This document shows positions 19,060 to 28,151 of a DNA stretch of 64,000 nucleotides, in pieces (position 1 is the stretch's first letter; the number at the start of each line of letters is the position of its first letter). The translations under genes were made by a program, and so were the position numbers. The stretch comes from Streptomyces canus 299MFChir4.1 (GTDB lineage Bacteria; Actinomycetota; Actinomycetes; Streptomycetales; Streptomycetaceae): positions 1 to 64,000 of the forward strand of contig NZ_KB911583.1 in assembly GCF_000383615.1 (NCBI RefSeq), read 5' to 3'. Under the pieces are notes generated by a model. It was not told where the DNA came from, did no database searches, and worked only from the letters and a program-made list of their open reading frames with translations.

Positions 19060-20703
19060 ATGACTGCCACCCTCGTCGCCAAGAACCTCGCCGCCGGCCA
19101 CGGCGACCGTTCCCTGTTCAGCGGGCTCGACCTCGTCGTCGCGCCCGGAGATGTGATCGGCCTGGTCGGGGCCAACGGCGCGGGCAAGTCCACGCTGCTC
19201 AGGATGCTCGCGGGCCTGGTCGCGCCGGAGGAGGGGGAGCTCAGGCTCTCCCCGCCCACGGCCACTGTCGGGCACCTGCCGCAGGAGCCGGAGCGGCGCC
19301 CGGGGGAGACCGTGCGCGAGTTCCTCGCCCGTCGCACCGGAGTCGCCGAGGCCCAGCGGGTGATGGACGAGGCGACCCAGGCCCTGGTCGACGGGGCACC
19401 GGGCGCCGACGACGCCTACGCCACCAGCCTGGAGCGCTGGCTGGACCTCGGCGGCGCCGACCTCGACGAACGGGCCGAGGAGGTCACCGACTCGCTGGGC
19501 CTGGCGGTCGACCTGGACCAGCCGATGACGTCCCTGTCGGGCGGCCAGGCGGCACGAGCGGGCCTCGCCTCCCTGCTGCTCTCCCGCTACGACCTCTTCC
19601 TCCTCGACGAGCCGACCAACGACCTCGACCTGGACGGCCTGGAGCGCCTGGAGCGGTTCGTGAAGGGCCTCAGAGCCGGCACGGTGGTCGTCAGCCACGA
19701 CCGCGAGTTCCTCACCCGCACGGTCACCAAGGTCCTCGAACTCGACCTGGCCCAGCAGCAGATCACCCTCTACGGCGGCGGCTACGAGGCCTACCTGGAG
19801 GAGCGCGAGGTCGCCCGCCGGCACGCCCGGGACGACTACGAGGAGTACGCCGACAAGCGCTCAGCGCTCCAGGACCGGGCGCAGATGCAGCGCTCGTGGA
19901 TGGACAAGGGCGTGAAGAACGCGCGCCGCAAGGCGAACAACGACAACGACAAGATCGGCCGCAAGTTCCGCAGCGAGGCCAGCGAGAAGCAGGCCGCGAA
20001 GGCCCGCCAGACCCAGCGCATGATCGAACGCCTCGATGTCGTCGACGAGCCGCGCAAGGAGTGGGAACTGCGCATGGAGATCGCGTCGGCGCCCCGCTCC
20101 GGCGCGGTCGTCGCGACTCTGCGGGACGCCGAGGTACGCCAGGGCGACTTCGTCCTCGGCCCGGTGTCCCTCCAGATCGACTGGGCGGACCGGGTGGCCG
20201 TCACGGGCGCGAACGGGGCCGGCAAGTCCACCCTGCTCGGCGCCCTGCTGGGCCGGGTGCCGCTGACCTCCGGCCAGTCCTCCCTGGGCTCGGGGGTCCT
20301 GATCGGCGAGGTCGACCAGGCCCGCGAGCTGTTCCACGGCGAGGAGTCCCTGCTGGACGCCTTCTGCGCGGCGGTTCCCGACACCGAACCGGCGGAGGTC
20401 CGCACCCTGCTGGCCAAGTTCGGCCTGAAGTCCGACCACGTCACGCGCTCGGCGGCGACGTTGTCCCCGGGGGAGCGGACGCGGGCGGCGCTGGCGCTGC
20501 TCCAGGGCAGGGGCGTCAACCTCCTGGTCCTGGACGAGCCGACGAACCACCTGGACCTGCCGGCGATCGAACAGCTGGAATCCGCGCTCGACGCCTACGA
20601 GGGCACCCTGCTCCTGGTCACCCACGACCGCAGAATGCTGGACGCGGTAAGGGTGAACCGCCGCCTGGAGCTCTCATCGGGCAAGGTGATGGAAACCCCC
20701 TAG
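19060..20703 (+). CDS. ABC-F family ATPase
   Basis: This 547-aa soluble protein has two ABC ATPase domains, each with a GANGAGKST Walker A (about 34 and 382). Signature motifs are SLSGGQAARAGLAS and TLSPGERTRAALAL, and Walker B segments are FLLDEPTNDLDLDG and LVLDEPTNHLDLPA. A charged linker of about 80 residues connects the domains (QDRAQMQRSWMDKGVKNARR region). It has no membrane domain. ABC-F proteins bind ribosomes and act in translation or antibiotic protection. I see nothing that places it in a specific resistance group; no biosynthetic cluster is near, so a housekeeping translation role is more likely. Confidence 0.9.
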   Translation: MTATLVAKNLAAGHGDRSLFSGLDLVVAPGDVIGLVGANGAGKSTLLRMLAGLVAPEEGELRLSPPTATVGHLPQEPERRPGETVREFLARRTGVAEAQRVMDEATQALVDGAPGADDAYATSLERWLDLGGADLDERAEEVTDSLGLAVDLDQPMTSLSGGQAARAGLASLLLSRYDLFLLDEPTNDLDLDGLERLERFVKGLRAGTVVVSHDREFLTRTVTKVLELDLAQQQITLYGGGYEAYLEEREVARRHARDDYEEYADKRSALQDRAQMQRSWMDKGVKNARRKANNDNDKIGRKFRSEASEKQAAKARQTQRMIERLDVVDEPRKEWELRMEIASAPRSGAVVATLRDAEVRQGDFVLGPVSLQIDWADRVAVTGANGAGKSTLLGALLGRVPLTSGQSSLGSGVLIGEVDQARELFHGEESLLDAFCAAVPDTEPAEVRTLLAKFGLKSDHVTRSAATLSPGERTRAALALLQGRGVNLLVLDEPTNHLDLPAIEQLESALDAYEGTLLLVTHDRRMLDAVRVNRRLELSSGKVMETP

Positions 20704-20775
20704 GGGCGCGGGGCCGTATCGATATGCGGCTCCGCCGCGTGGGCGCGACCAGCCACAACGGACCGGAAGCGCCCC
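20701..20775. repeat. Streptomyces-type intergenic repeat
   Basis: The sequence between the convergent ABC-F and tex genes begins TAGGGGCGCGGGGCCGTATC. It continues through the hairpin GCGGC-TCC-GCCGC (20726-20738) to GGGCGCGACCAGCCACAACG. This wording is familiar from many Streptomyces intergenic regions, usually at gene ends. It probably serves as a bidirectional terminator-like structure. Recognition is from memory and no second copy was noticed in this window. Confidence 0.5.
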
Positions 20776-20787
20776 CCACGACCTGTA

Positions 20788-23154
20788 CTAGCGCTTGCCG
20801 TTCTTCGGATTGAGCAGCCCCGCCTTGCGCAACGCGTCAGCCATCGCACTGTTGCCCGGAGCAGGTGCCTGCTGCTGACGAGGTTGCTGCCGCTGCTGAG
20901 GCGGCTGCCCACCCCGCTGCGGCTGACGACGCTCCCCACCGGAGGACTTCGGCGCCGCTTCGTCATCGAGCCGCAGCGTCAACGAGATCCGCTTGCGGGG
21001 AATGTCGACTTCCAGCACCTTCACCTTGACGATGTCACCGGGCTTCACCACATCCCGCGGATCCTTGACGAACGTCTTCGACAGCGCGGAGACATGCGCC
21101 AGACCGTCCTGGTGGACACCGACGTCGATGAACGCCCCGAACGCCGCCACATTGGTCACGACCCCCTCCAGCACCATCCCGGCGGACAGGTCGGAGATCT
21201 TCTCGACGCCCTCCTTGAAGGTCGCCGTCTTGAAGGCGGGCCGCGGGTCGCGGCCCGGCTTCTCCAGCTCCTTGAGGATGTCGGTCACCGTGGGCAGACC
21301 GAACGTCTCGTCCACGAAGTCCTGCGGCCTCAGCGACCGCAGCACCCCGGTGTTGCCGATGAGGGAGGCGACTTCCTGGCCCGCGGTCTTCACCATGCGC
21401 CGCACCACCGGATACGCCTCGGGGTGGACGCTGGAGGAGTCCAGCGGGTCGTCGCCGCCGCGGATCCGCAGGAAGCCCGCGCACTGCTCGTACGCCTTGG
21501 GGCCCAGCCGGGCCACCTTCTTCAGCTGGGTGCGGGACGTGAACGGGCCGTTCGCGTCGCGGTGCGACACGATGTTCTCCGCCAGTCCGGAGGTGATGCC
21601 GGAGACCCGGGCGAGCAGCGGGGCGGACGCGGTGTTGACGTCGACCCCCACGCCGTTCACACAGTCCTCCACCACCGCGTCCAGGGAGCGCGACAGCTTC
21701 ACCTCGGACAGGTCGTGCTGGTACTGGCCGACACCGATCGACTTCGGATCGATCTTCACCAGCTCGGCCAGCGGGTCCTGGAGCCGGCGCGCGATGGAGA
21801 CGGCGCCGCGCAGCGACACGTCCATGTCCGGCAGCTCCTGCGAGGCGAAGGCGGAGGCCGAGTACACGGAGGCGCCCGCCTCGGACACCATCACCTTGGT
21901 GAGCTTCAGCTCCGGGTGCTTGGTGATCAGTTCCCCGGCGAGCTTGTCGGTCTCGCGGGACGCCGTGCCGTTGCCGATCGCGATCAGCTCGACCGCGTGC
22001 TCCTTGGCGAGCCGGGCCAGCTTGGCGATCGCCTCGTCCCACCGGTTGGCCGGGACGTGCGGGTGGATGACGTCGGTGGCGACGACTTTGCCGGTCGCGT
22101 CGACCACGGCGACCTTGACGCCCGTACGGAAGCCGGGGTCCAGGCCGAGCGTCGCGCGCGTGCCGGCCGGGGCGGCGAGCAGCAGGTCGCGGAGGTTGGC
22201 CGCGAACACGTTGACCGCCTCGTCCTCGGCGGCCGTCCGCAGCCGCAGCCTGAGGTCGATGCCGAGGTGCACGAGGATGCGGGTCCGCCAGGCCCAGCGG
22301 ACCGTGTCCGTCAGCCACTTGTCACCAGGACGGCCGCGGTCGGCGATCCCGAACCGGTGGGCCACCATGCCCTCGTAGGACGAGGGTCCCTCGGTGGCCT
22401 CCTCGGGCTCCAGGACGAGGTCGAGGACCTCCTCCTTCTCGCCGCGCAGCATCGCCAGGATGCGGTGCGAGGGCAGGTTCGTGAAGGGCTCGGCGAAGTC
22501 GAAGTAGTCGGCGAACTTGGCGCCCGCCTCCTCCTTGCCGTCCCGCACCTTGGCGGCCAGTCGCCCCCGCACCCACATGCGCTCGCGGAGCTCGCCGATC
22601 AGGTCGGCGTCCTCCGAGAAGCGCTCGGTGAGGATCGCCCGGGCGCCGTCGAGCGCGGCCTGCGCGTCGGGCACGCCCTTGTCGGCGTCGACGAACGCGG
22701 CGGCCGCGGCGAGCGGAGCGACACCCGGGTCCCCGAGCAGGCCCTCGGCGAGCGGTTCGAGGCCGGCCTCCCGCGCGATCTGCGCCTTGGTGCGGCGCTT
22801 CGGCTTGAACGGCAGGTAGATGTCCTCAAGGCGCGCCTTGGTCTCCGCGCCCCGGATCCGCGCCTCAAGCTCCTCGGTGAGCTTGCCCTGCTCGCGCACC
22901 GAGTCGAGGATCGCCGTCCGCCGCTCCTCCAGCTCCCGCAGATACCGCAACCGCTCCTCGAGCGTGCGCAGCTGCGCGTCGTCGAGCATCTCGGTCGCTT
23001 CCTTGCGGTAGCGGGCGATGAAGGGAACCGTGGAACCGCCGTCGAGCAGCTCCACGGCAGCCTTCACCTGCCGCTCCCGTACGCCGAGCTCCTCGGCGAT
23101 CCTGCTTTCGATCGACCCTGCGCTGCTGGACCCGCTGGACCCGGGTGTCGTCAC
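20788..23154 (-). CDS. tex: Tex-type RNA-binding transcription accessory protein
   Basis: This 788-aa protein has the full Tex order: an N-terminal helical domain ([20 protein letters not shown]), a YqgF/RNase-H-like domain ([20 protein letters not shown]), helix-hairpin-helix motifs ([20 protein letters not shown]) and a C-terminal S1 RNA-binding domain ([20 protein letters not shown]). The tail is Q/R/P-rich ([17 protein letters not shown]) before a conserved [18 protein letters not shown] end. It acts in the cytoplasm on nucleic acid and RNA polymerase. The GTG at 23154 (TTPGSSG...) is preferred; a GTG at 23175 is also in frame. Confidence 0.93.
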   Translation of the reverse strand: MTTPGSSGSSSAGSIESRIAEELGVRERQVKAAVELLDGGSTVPFIARYRKEATEMLDDAQLRTLEERLRYLRELEERRTAILDSVREQGKLTEELEARIRGAETKARLEDIYLPFKPKRRTKAQIAREAGLEPLAEGLLGDPGVAPLAAAAAFVDADKGVPDAQAALDGARAILTERFSEDADLIGELRERMWVRGRLAAKVRDGKEEAGAKFADYFDFAEPFTNLPSHRILAMLRGEKEEVLDLVLEPEEATEGPSSYEGMVAHRFGIADRGRPGDKWLTDTVRWAWRTRILVHLGIDLRLRLRTAAEDEAVNVFAANLRDLLLAAPAGTRATLGLDPGFRTGVKVAVVDATGKVVATDVIHPHVPANRWDEAIAKLARLAKEHAVELIAIGNGTASRETDKLAGELITKHPELKLTKVMVSEAGASVYSASAFASQELPDMDVSLRGAVSIARRLQDPLAELVKIDPKSIGVGQYQHDLSEVKLSRSLDAVVEDCVNGVGVDVNTASAPLLARVSGITSGLAENIVSHRDANGPFTSRTQLKKVARLGPKAYEQCAGFLRIRGGDDPLDSSSVHPEAYPVVRRMVKTAGQEVASLIGNTGVLRSLRPQDFVDETFGLPTVTDILKELEKPGRDPRPAFKTATFKEGVEKISDLSAGMVLEGVVTNVAAFGAFIDVGVHQDGLAHVSALSKTFVKDPRDVVKPGDIVKVKVLEVDIPRKRISLTLRLDDEAAPKSSGGERRQPQRGGQPPQQRQQPRQQQAPAPGNSAMADALRKAGLLNPKNGKR

Positions 23155-23248
23155 GATCCCGTACCGCCTTCTCACTGAGGTTGCGCGGCAATTGTGGCAG
23201 GCGGCACCGACAGTCGGGGATCAGGGCGCGGTCATCCGGCCGGGGTCG

Positions 23249-23380
23249 TCAGGCCCTGCGGCCGCTCGTGGAGCCGGACGCACCGCCGAAGAGCCGGGCC
23301 AGTGCCCGGAAGGGCAGGGTCACCACGGTGGCGATGGCGCCACCGATCTGGCGCAGGACGTCTGCGATCGCGCGGAACAT
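23249..23380 (-). CDS. LPFR-motif small protein, 43 aa
   Basis: A short frame starts MFRAIADVLRQIGGAIATVV and contains TLPFRALARLFGG, ending in SGRRA. The LPFR motif after a short hydrophobic helix is the hallmark of a widespread actinobacterial small-protein family, recognised from memory. The N-terminal 25 residues form an amphipathic or membrane-associated helix, and the C-terminus is basic. A good ribosome site (GGAAAGGGG) lies 7 bases before the ATG. It lies 94 bp upstream of tex on the same strand and may share its transcript. Function unknown. Confidence 0.75.
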   Translation of the reverse strand: MFRAIADVLRQIGGAIATVVTLPFRALARLFGGASGSTSGRRA

Positions 23381-23470
23381 GGGCATTCCCCTTTCCTCTC
23401 CCGGCCAGGACGACCGGGAAAGAAACGGGTACCTCCGAGGCGGCCGGGCAATCTTCGTGGCCCCGAAAGA

Positions 23471-24340
23471 TCAGCGCTTGCCGATCAGGTCGGCGGGATA
23501 GGCCCCCGCGGCAGCCGCGCTCCGCGCGAACCCCACCGCGAGCTCGGTCAGCCGTCGTACGCCCTCCGGCCCGAGGTGCTCGTACGGGGCCCGGTCCAGC
23601 CGGTCCGTCTCCGCCTCGATCTCCTCCCGCAGGGCGAGCCCCCGCTCGGTGAGCTCACCGTCGGCGTCCAGAAGTCCGCGTCCACATAGCCGTTCGGCGG
23701 CCGCGTCCCACTCCTCCCGGGTCCACCCGCGCGTGGTGAACACCCAGGACGGCGTCATGCCCCGGCCGGTCGCGGTGTGGGTCACCAGAGCCTCCAGACC
23801 GTCCAGCTCCGCGGACATCAGGGCGGCCAGATGTCCGTCGCCCCGGTGCTCGCGCAGCAGCGTCGCGGCGTGCCAGAACGCCAGGTGGGGCTCCTCGGGC
23901 ACCGGCAGGTCGGCGTGCGCGGAGTACAGCGGGCGCGCGGCACGCGAACAGCCCTCCGCGGCCCGCAGCGCGAGCCGCGCGGCCTCGGCCATCCCGTCCG
24001 AGGCCACGGTCTCGTCGCCGAGCAGGCGGCGCAGGGTCGCGTCGACGGCACGCACGCGTGCCGCCAGAACCCGTTCGGGCGTGGCGGTGCGCCACACGGC
24101 GGGCACGTGCTCGGCGACCAGCTCGTGCTTGTAGTTGTAGAACGCGGCCGTCACCGCCCCCGGGCCGACCGGTCCCAGCGCGGCGGCCCGCACCGCGAAG
24201 TTGACGGCCCTCGGGTGCGTGACACCGATCGCGGCCAGCTCCTTGCCCAGGTCGGGAGAGAAGTAGTGCGCGGCGTGCAGGGAGTTGAGGGGGTTGTGAC
24301 AGCGGCGGCCGACGCGCGGTTCCAGGGCGGCAGTAGTCAT
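23471..24340 (-). CDS. SCO6745-family protein (SalK-like), 289 aa
   Basis: This helical soluble protein has a conserved start (RVGRRCHNPLNSLHAAHYFSP) and contains FYNYKHELVAEHVPAVW. The C-terminal part has winged-helix character (GRGMTPSWVFTTRGWTREEW ... LTERGLALREEIE ... LAVGFARS). It matches the family NCBI names after S. coelicolor SCO6745, related to SalK-type regulators. DNA or cofactor binding is not proven. The ATG at 24340 begins TTAALEPRVG. It is divergent from the GlxA-type regulator, with an operator-like palindrome just upstream at 24352-24367. Confidence 0.75.
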   Translation of the reverse strand: MTTAALEPRVGRRCHNPLNSLHAAHYFSPDLGKELAAIGVTHPRAVNFAVRAAALGPVGPGAVTAAFYNYKHELVAEHVPAVWRTATPERVLAARVRAVDATLRRLLGDETVASDGMAEAARLALRAAEGCSRAARPLYSAHADLPVPEEPHLAFWHAATLLREHRGDGHLAALMSAELDGLEALVTHTATGRGMTPSWVFTTRGWTREEWDAAAERLCGRGLLDADGELTERGLALREEIEAETDRLDRAPYEHLGPEGVRRLTELAVGFARSAAAAGAYPADLIGKR

Positions 24341-24351
24341 GACGAGCAGGT

Positions 24352-24367
24352 TACCGACCGCTTGGTA
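24352..24367. promoter_or_regulatory. TetR-type operator-like palindrome
   Basis: TACCGACCGCTTGGTA has outer half-sites TACC/GGTA and inner near-symmetry. It is two substitutions away from the TACCGACCGGTCGGTA pattern bound by AcrR-like TetR regulators. It sits 12 bp upstream of the SCO6745-type start and 87 bp upstream of the glxA-type gene. No TetR gene is adjacent. Confidence 0.35.
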
Positions 24368-24453
24368 TCCCCTCTGCGGGGAGGCCGCGCAGGGCAGAAA
24401 AGGTGGGGAACTCGTCATTGCCGCCATCGCCCCGCGGCCCAAGAATCGGGGAC

Positions 24454-25413
24454 ATGGCCCAGCGAACCGTTCTCTTAGTCCTCTTCGACGGGGTGCAGAG
24501 CCTCGACGTCACCGGCCCGTTGGAGGTCTTCGCCGGCGCCGAGCAGCTCGCCCCGGGCACCTACCGCATCCGCACGGCCTCGCTGGACGGCGCTCCCGTA
24601 CGCACCTCCAGCGGCCTGACCGTCGTACCGGACGAAGCCCTCGCGCGGGCCGACGCCCCGCACACCCTCGTCGTGCCCGGTGGCCAGGGCACCCGGCGCC
24701 CCGACACGCGCCTCGCCGACTGGCTGCGCGAACACGGACCCCTGGCCGAGCGCCTGGTCTCGGTGTGCACCGGCGCCATCCGGCTCGCCGAGGCGGGGCT
24801 CCTGGACGGCCGCCGGGTCACCACGCACTGGGCGTACTGCGACAAGCTGGCCCGTGACCACCCGGCCGTCGAGGTGGACCCCGACCCGATCTACGTGCGC
24901 GACGGACAGGTGTCGACGTCCGCCGGCGTCACCTCGGGCATCGACCTCGCGCTCGCCCTGGTCGAGGAGGACCTGGGCCGGGAGGCCGCCCTCGCCATCG
25001 CCCGCCACCTGGTCGTCTTCCTGCGCCGGCCGGGCAACCAGGCCCAGTTCAGCGCCCAGCTCGCCGCCCAGACCGCCCAGCGCGAGCCGCTGCGCGAGGT
25101 CCAGCTGTGGATCACCGAGCACCCCGCCGACGACCTGAGCGTCGAAGCCCTCGCCGCCCGGGCCCGCCTCTCGCCCCGCCACTTCGCCCGTGCCTTCCGG
25201 ACCGAGACCGGCATGACGCCCGGCCGGTACGTCGACCGGGTCCGGCTCGAACACGCCCGCCGTCTCCTGGAGGACACCTCCGACGGCATCGAGGAGATCT
25301 CCCGCGCCAGCGGCTACGGCACACCCGAGGGGATGCGCCGTGCCTTCGTCAAAGCCCTCGGCACGGCCCCCTCCGAGTACCGCCGCCGCTTCCACCCGAC
25401 CCCGGCCCTCTGA
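24454..25413 (+). CDS. GlxA-type regulator (DJ-1/PfpI domain + AraC HTH)
   Basis: This 319-aa regulator has an N-terminal DJ-1/PfpI fold (LLVLFDGVQSLDVTGPLEVF; nucleophile-elbow equivalent VCTGAIRLAEAGLL). Its C-terminus is an AraC/XylS double HTH (LSVEALAARARLSPRHFARA ... GIEEISRASGYGTPEGMRRA). Proteins of this design sense a small ligand with the DJ-1 domain and control a neighbouring target. The ATG at 24454 begins the conserved strand. It is followed 11 bp later by a stand-alone DJ-1/PfpI gene, probably its target and operon partner. Confidence 0.88.
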   Translation: MAQRTVLLVLFDGVQSLDVTGPLEVFAGAEQLAPGTYRIRTASLDGAPVRTSSGLTVVPDEALARADAPHTLVVPGGQGTRRPDTRLADWLREHGPLAERLVSVCTGAIRLAEAGLLDGRRVTTHWAYCDKLARDHPAVEVDPDPIYVRDGQVSTSAGVTSGIDLALALVEEDLGREAALAIARHLVVFLRRPGNQAQFSAQLAAQTAQREPLREVQLWITEHPADDLSVEALAARARLSPRHFARAFRTETGMTPGRYVDRVRLEHARRLLEDTSDGIEEISRASGYGTPEGMRRAFVKALGTAPSEYRRRFHPTPAL

Positions 25414-25424
25414 AAGGACCCCCT

Positions 25425-26075
25425 GTGCAGATCGCCATCGTCCTCTTCGACCGTTTCACCGCCCTGGACGCCGTGGGACCGTACGAGACCCTCGTCCGCC
25501 TCCCCGACTCCGAGGTCGTCTTCGTCGCCGAGGAGACCGGCCCCGTCCGCACGGACAACGGCAGGCTCGCCCTGGTCGCCGACAAGAGCCTCGCCGAGGC
25601 GCCGAATCCCGACATCGTGGTCGTCCCGGGCGGCCCCGGACAGACCCCGCAGATGACCAACCAGGCTCTCCTGGACTGGATCCGCACGGCCGACGCCACC
25701 AGCACCTGGACGACGTCCGTGTGCACCGGCTCCCTGCTGCTCGCGGCGGCGGGCCTCCTCGAAGGCCGCCGGGCCACCTCGCACTGGCTGGCCCTCGACG
25801 AACTGAGGAAGTTCGGCGTCGAACCGACCGGGGAGCGGGTCGTGGTGGACGGCAAGTACGTCACCGCGGCCGGGGTCTCGTCCGGTATCGACATGGGGCT
25901 CGATCTGATCGGCCGGACGGCGGGAGACTTCGTCGCCCAGGCCGTGCAGCTCGGCATCGAGTACGACCCGCAGCCGCCCTACGACGCCGGGGCCCCGCAG
26001 AAGGCACCCGCGGACGTCGTGGAACGGCTCCGCTCCAGGAGCCGTTTCACCCTCGGCCAGGAACCGACCACGTGA
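25425..26075 (+). CDS. DJ-1/PfpI family protein
   Basis: This 216-aa single-domain protein has the nucleophile elbow SVCTGSLLLAAAGLLEGRRA, with a cysteine in the usual place. The start (QIAIVLFDRFTALDAVGPYE) closely parallels the N-terminal half of the preceding regulator, so the pair may come from one duplication. Family members include isonitrile hydratases, glyoxalase-III-like enzymes and chaperones; the substrate is not visible. GTG start at 25425 after AAAGGA. Its last 29 bp overlap the convergent enoyl-CoA hydratase gene. Confidence 0.85.
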   Translation: MQIAIVLFDRFTALDAVGPYETLVRLPDSEVVFVAEETGPVRTDNGRLALVADKSLAEAPNPDIVVVPGGPGQTPQMTNQALLDWIRTADATSTWTTSVCTGSLLLAAAGLLEGRRATSHWLALDELRKFGVEPTGERVVVDGKYVTAAGVSSGIDMGLDLIGRTAGDFVAQAVQLGIEYDPQPPYDAGAPQKAPADVVERLRSRSRFTLGQEPTT

Positions 26076-26811
26076 ACCGCGGCTGACGGCGCTCCAGGAA
26101 CGCGGCGACCCCCTCCGAGGTGTCGTCGCTGTCCCGTATCTGCGCGCTCCAGTGCGCGTCCCGGTCCGTGCGGCCGTTCGCGAACTCCTTCGCCGCGGCC
26201 TGCGTGAGCTGCGAACGGGACGCCAGGAGCCGCGTGAACTCCCCGACGCGTTTGGCGAGTTCGCCCTCCGGCAGTACCTCGTCGACCAGACCCGTGCGCA
26301 GTGCCCGCTCCGCGTCGATCAACTCGCCCGAGAACAACAGGTACTTGGCGGTGGCCGGACCGACCAGCGACACCAACCGCCGGGTGGAGGAGGCCGGATA
26401 CACGATCCCGAGCTTCGCCGGAGTCACCCCGAACAGTGCGCCCTCCTCGGCGAACCGCAGGTCGCACGCCGCCGCGAGCTGCGACCCGCCACCCACACAG
26501 TGCCCCCGGACCGCCGCGAGCGTCGGCTTCGGAAACGCGGCGAGGGCCTCCTCGGCCCGCACCGCGAGCCCCTGCGCCTCCTCGGGCGACCGGCGCAGCG
26601 TGGAGATGTCGGCGCCCGCGCAAAACGTGCCGCCCTCCCCGGTCAGCACGAGCACCCGGACGTCCGGATCGGCGGCCAGCGTGTCCAGCAGCGGCGGCAG
26701 CGCCCGCCACATCGCGGCCGTCATGGCATTGCGCTTGGCCGGGTGGTGGACCACGACGGTAGCGATCGAGTCCGTGACGGCGTGCAGCAGCTGCGGTTCC
26801 GGGTACTCCAT
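26047..26811 (-). CDS. Enoyl-CoA hydratase/isomerase family protein
   Basis: This 254-aa crotonase-fold enzyme has the oxyanion-hole segments GTFCAGADISTLR and VRGHCVGGGSQLAAACDLRF. The position that holds the first hydratase glutamate reads GGGSQLA, so one classical Glu is replaced, while the second region (FGVTPAKLGIVYP) has Pro-Ala-Lys. It may therefore be an isomerase, dehalogenase-like or thioesterase-type crotonase rather than a true hydratase. It is monocistronic, overlaps the DJ-1 gene tail to tail, and is divergent from the HdeD-like gene. Confidence 0.82.
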   Translation of the reverse strand: MEYPEPQLLHAVTDSIATVVVHHPAKRNAMTAAMWRALPPLLDTLAADPDVRVLVLTGEGGTFCAGADISTLRRSPEEAQGLAVRAEEALAAFPKPTLAAVRGHCVGGGSQLAAACDLRFAEEGALFGVTPAKLGIVYPASSTRRLVSLVGPATAKYLLFSGELIDAERALRTGLVDEVLPEGELAKRVGEFTRLLASRSQLTQAAAKEFANGRTDRDAHWSAQIRDSDDTSEGVAAFLERRQPRFTWSVPGRG

Positions 26812-26879
26812 GGGTCGGATGCTAGCCGTACCCCCGACCGTACGATCAAGAAGGGGCCGGCGGCGCGAGGAGGCCCCGC

Positions 26880-27485
26880 ATGGCAGTGAACAAGGCGGAG
26901 AACCCGGAGACGGCCAAGCTGAGCCGCGACTTCGGCTGGCTGGCGGCGCTCGGTGTGATCCTGGTGATCGCCGGACTCGTCGGGCTGATCTACACCGGGG
27001 TGGCCACGCTCACCTCGATGATCCTGTTCGGCTGGCTCCTGCTGATCGGCGGCGTCGTGGGACTGCTGCACGCGGTCCAGGCCCGGGGCTCCAGCTTCTT
27101 CTGGCTCGGTGTCGTGGTCGCCGCACTCAACATCGCGGCCGGCGTCGTCGTCATCGGGCGGCCGGAGGCGGCGGCCGCGGCGCTGACCATGTTCGCCGCG
27201 CTGCTCTTCCTGACCGGCGGGGTGTTCCGGCTGGTCGGCAGTCTGGTGGTGCGGGGACCGCAGTTCGGCTGGACGCTCGTGCAGGGCGCCTTCGGTCTGC
27301 TGCTGGGCATCCTGGTGCTGGCCTCCTGGCCGAACAGCAGCAAGTACGTGATCGGCTGCTTCTTCTCGCTCGCCCTGCTCTTCGACGGTCTCGGGCTCAT
27401 CGCCACCGGGTTCGGCGGACGAAAGATCGTCGGCATGGTCACCGAACAGCACGAGGCGGTCGCCAAGCCGACACCATCCGAATAG
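26880..27485 (+). CDS. HdeD family (DUF308) membrane protein
   Basis: This 201-aa protein has six hydrophobic segments arranged as three hairpins, with the repeated motif FGWLLLIGGVVGLLHA and related segments of the DUF308/HdeD family. E. coli HdeD is linked to acid resistance; actinobacterial members have no known activity. A GAGGAGG site lies 5 bases before the ATG. The palindrome TTCCGCGCGGAA begins right after the stop (27486-27497). It stands between the divergent hydratase and the ATPase gene. Confidence 0.8.
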   Translation: MAVNKAENPETAKLSRDFGWLAALGVILVIAGLVGLIYTGVATLTSMILFGWLLLIGGVVGLLHAVQARGSSFFWLGVVVAALNIAAGVVVIGRPEAAAAALTMFAALLFLTGGVFRLVGSLVVRGPQFGWTLVQGAFGLLLGILVLASWPNSSKYVIGCFFSLALLFDGLGLIATGFGGRKIVGMVTEQHEAVAKPTPSE

Positions 27486-27575
27486 TTCCGCGCGGAATCG
27501 GTCAGGGGTACTCGATATGCGCTGACTTCTGTTCAGACATCCGGAGGGGAGCGGTGCGCTGCCAACACTCGACAG

Positions 27576-28136
27576 GTGGTGACAATCGAGCGCAAGGGTG
27601 GCGACCGGAGAATGGACGACCATGGGCGCGGGTCAGGCCCTCGCCCGACGGACAGCGGAGAAGACCCCCACGAACCGGACCCTCTCGACCGGGGCACACC
27701 GGACCCGCTGCCGTACGAGGGTGTGTGGAGGTTCACCGCCCCCGCCGTCGACGCGTCGGTCCCGCAGGCGCGACACGCCGTGCGGGACCTGCTGTACCGC
27801 CAGGGGGTGCCCGTCTCGGACGACCTCGTCCAGGGCCTCCTGCTGATCGTGTCCGAGCTCGTCACGAACGCCGTCCGGCACGCGGCCCTGCTCTCACCGA
27901 TGCTCGCCGTGGAGGTGGCCGTGGGCGCGGAGTGGGTGCGGGTGTCCGTGGAGGACAACCACCCCTACCGGCCGACCGCCCTGGAGACCGACCACAGCGG
28001 CGAGGGGGGCCGGGGACTGCTCTTGGTCCGCGAGATCACCCGGGAGGCGGGCGGGGTCTGCGACGTCGAGCACACCTCCAGTGGCGGCAAGGTGATCTGG
28101 GCCGCCCTGCCGCTCAAGGCCGTGCGCGTGTCCTGA
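27576..28136 (+). CDS. Anti-sigma-factor-type histidine-kinase-like ATPase
   Basis: This 186-aa protein has a disordered, acidic and proline-rich N-terminus of about 45 residues before a single HATPase_c domain. The domain has an N box (SELVTNAVRHA) and a G box (GEGGRGLLLVREI). There is no phosphoacceptor His domain, so this is the RsbW/SpoIIAB-like type common in Streptomyces. Such proteins act as anti-sigma kinases with STAS anti-sigma antagonists; no partner gene is adjacent. The start is uncertain: GTG 27576 or ATG 27612, both in frame. Confidence 0.82.
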   Translation: MVTIERKGGDRRMDDHGRGSGPRPTDSGEDPHEPDPLDRGTPDPLPYEGVWRFTAPAVDASVPQARHAVRDLLYRQGVPVSDDLVQGLLLIVSELVTNAVRHAALLSPMLAVEVAVGAEWVRVSVEDNHPYRPTALETDHSGEGGRGLLLVREITREAGGVCDVEHTSSGGKVIWAALPLKAVRVS

Positions 28137-28151
28137 GTGCCCGCGGGCTCC

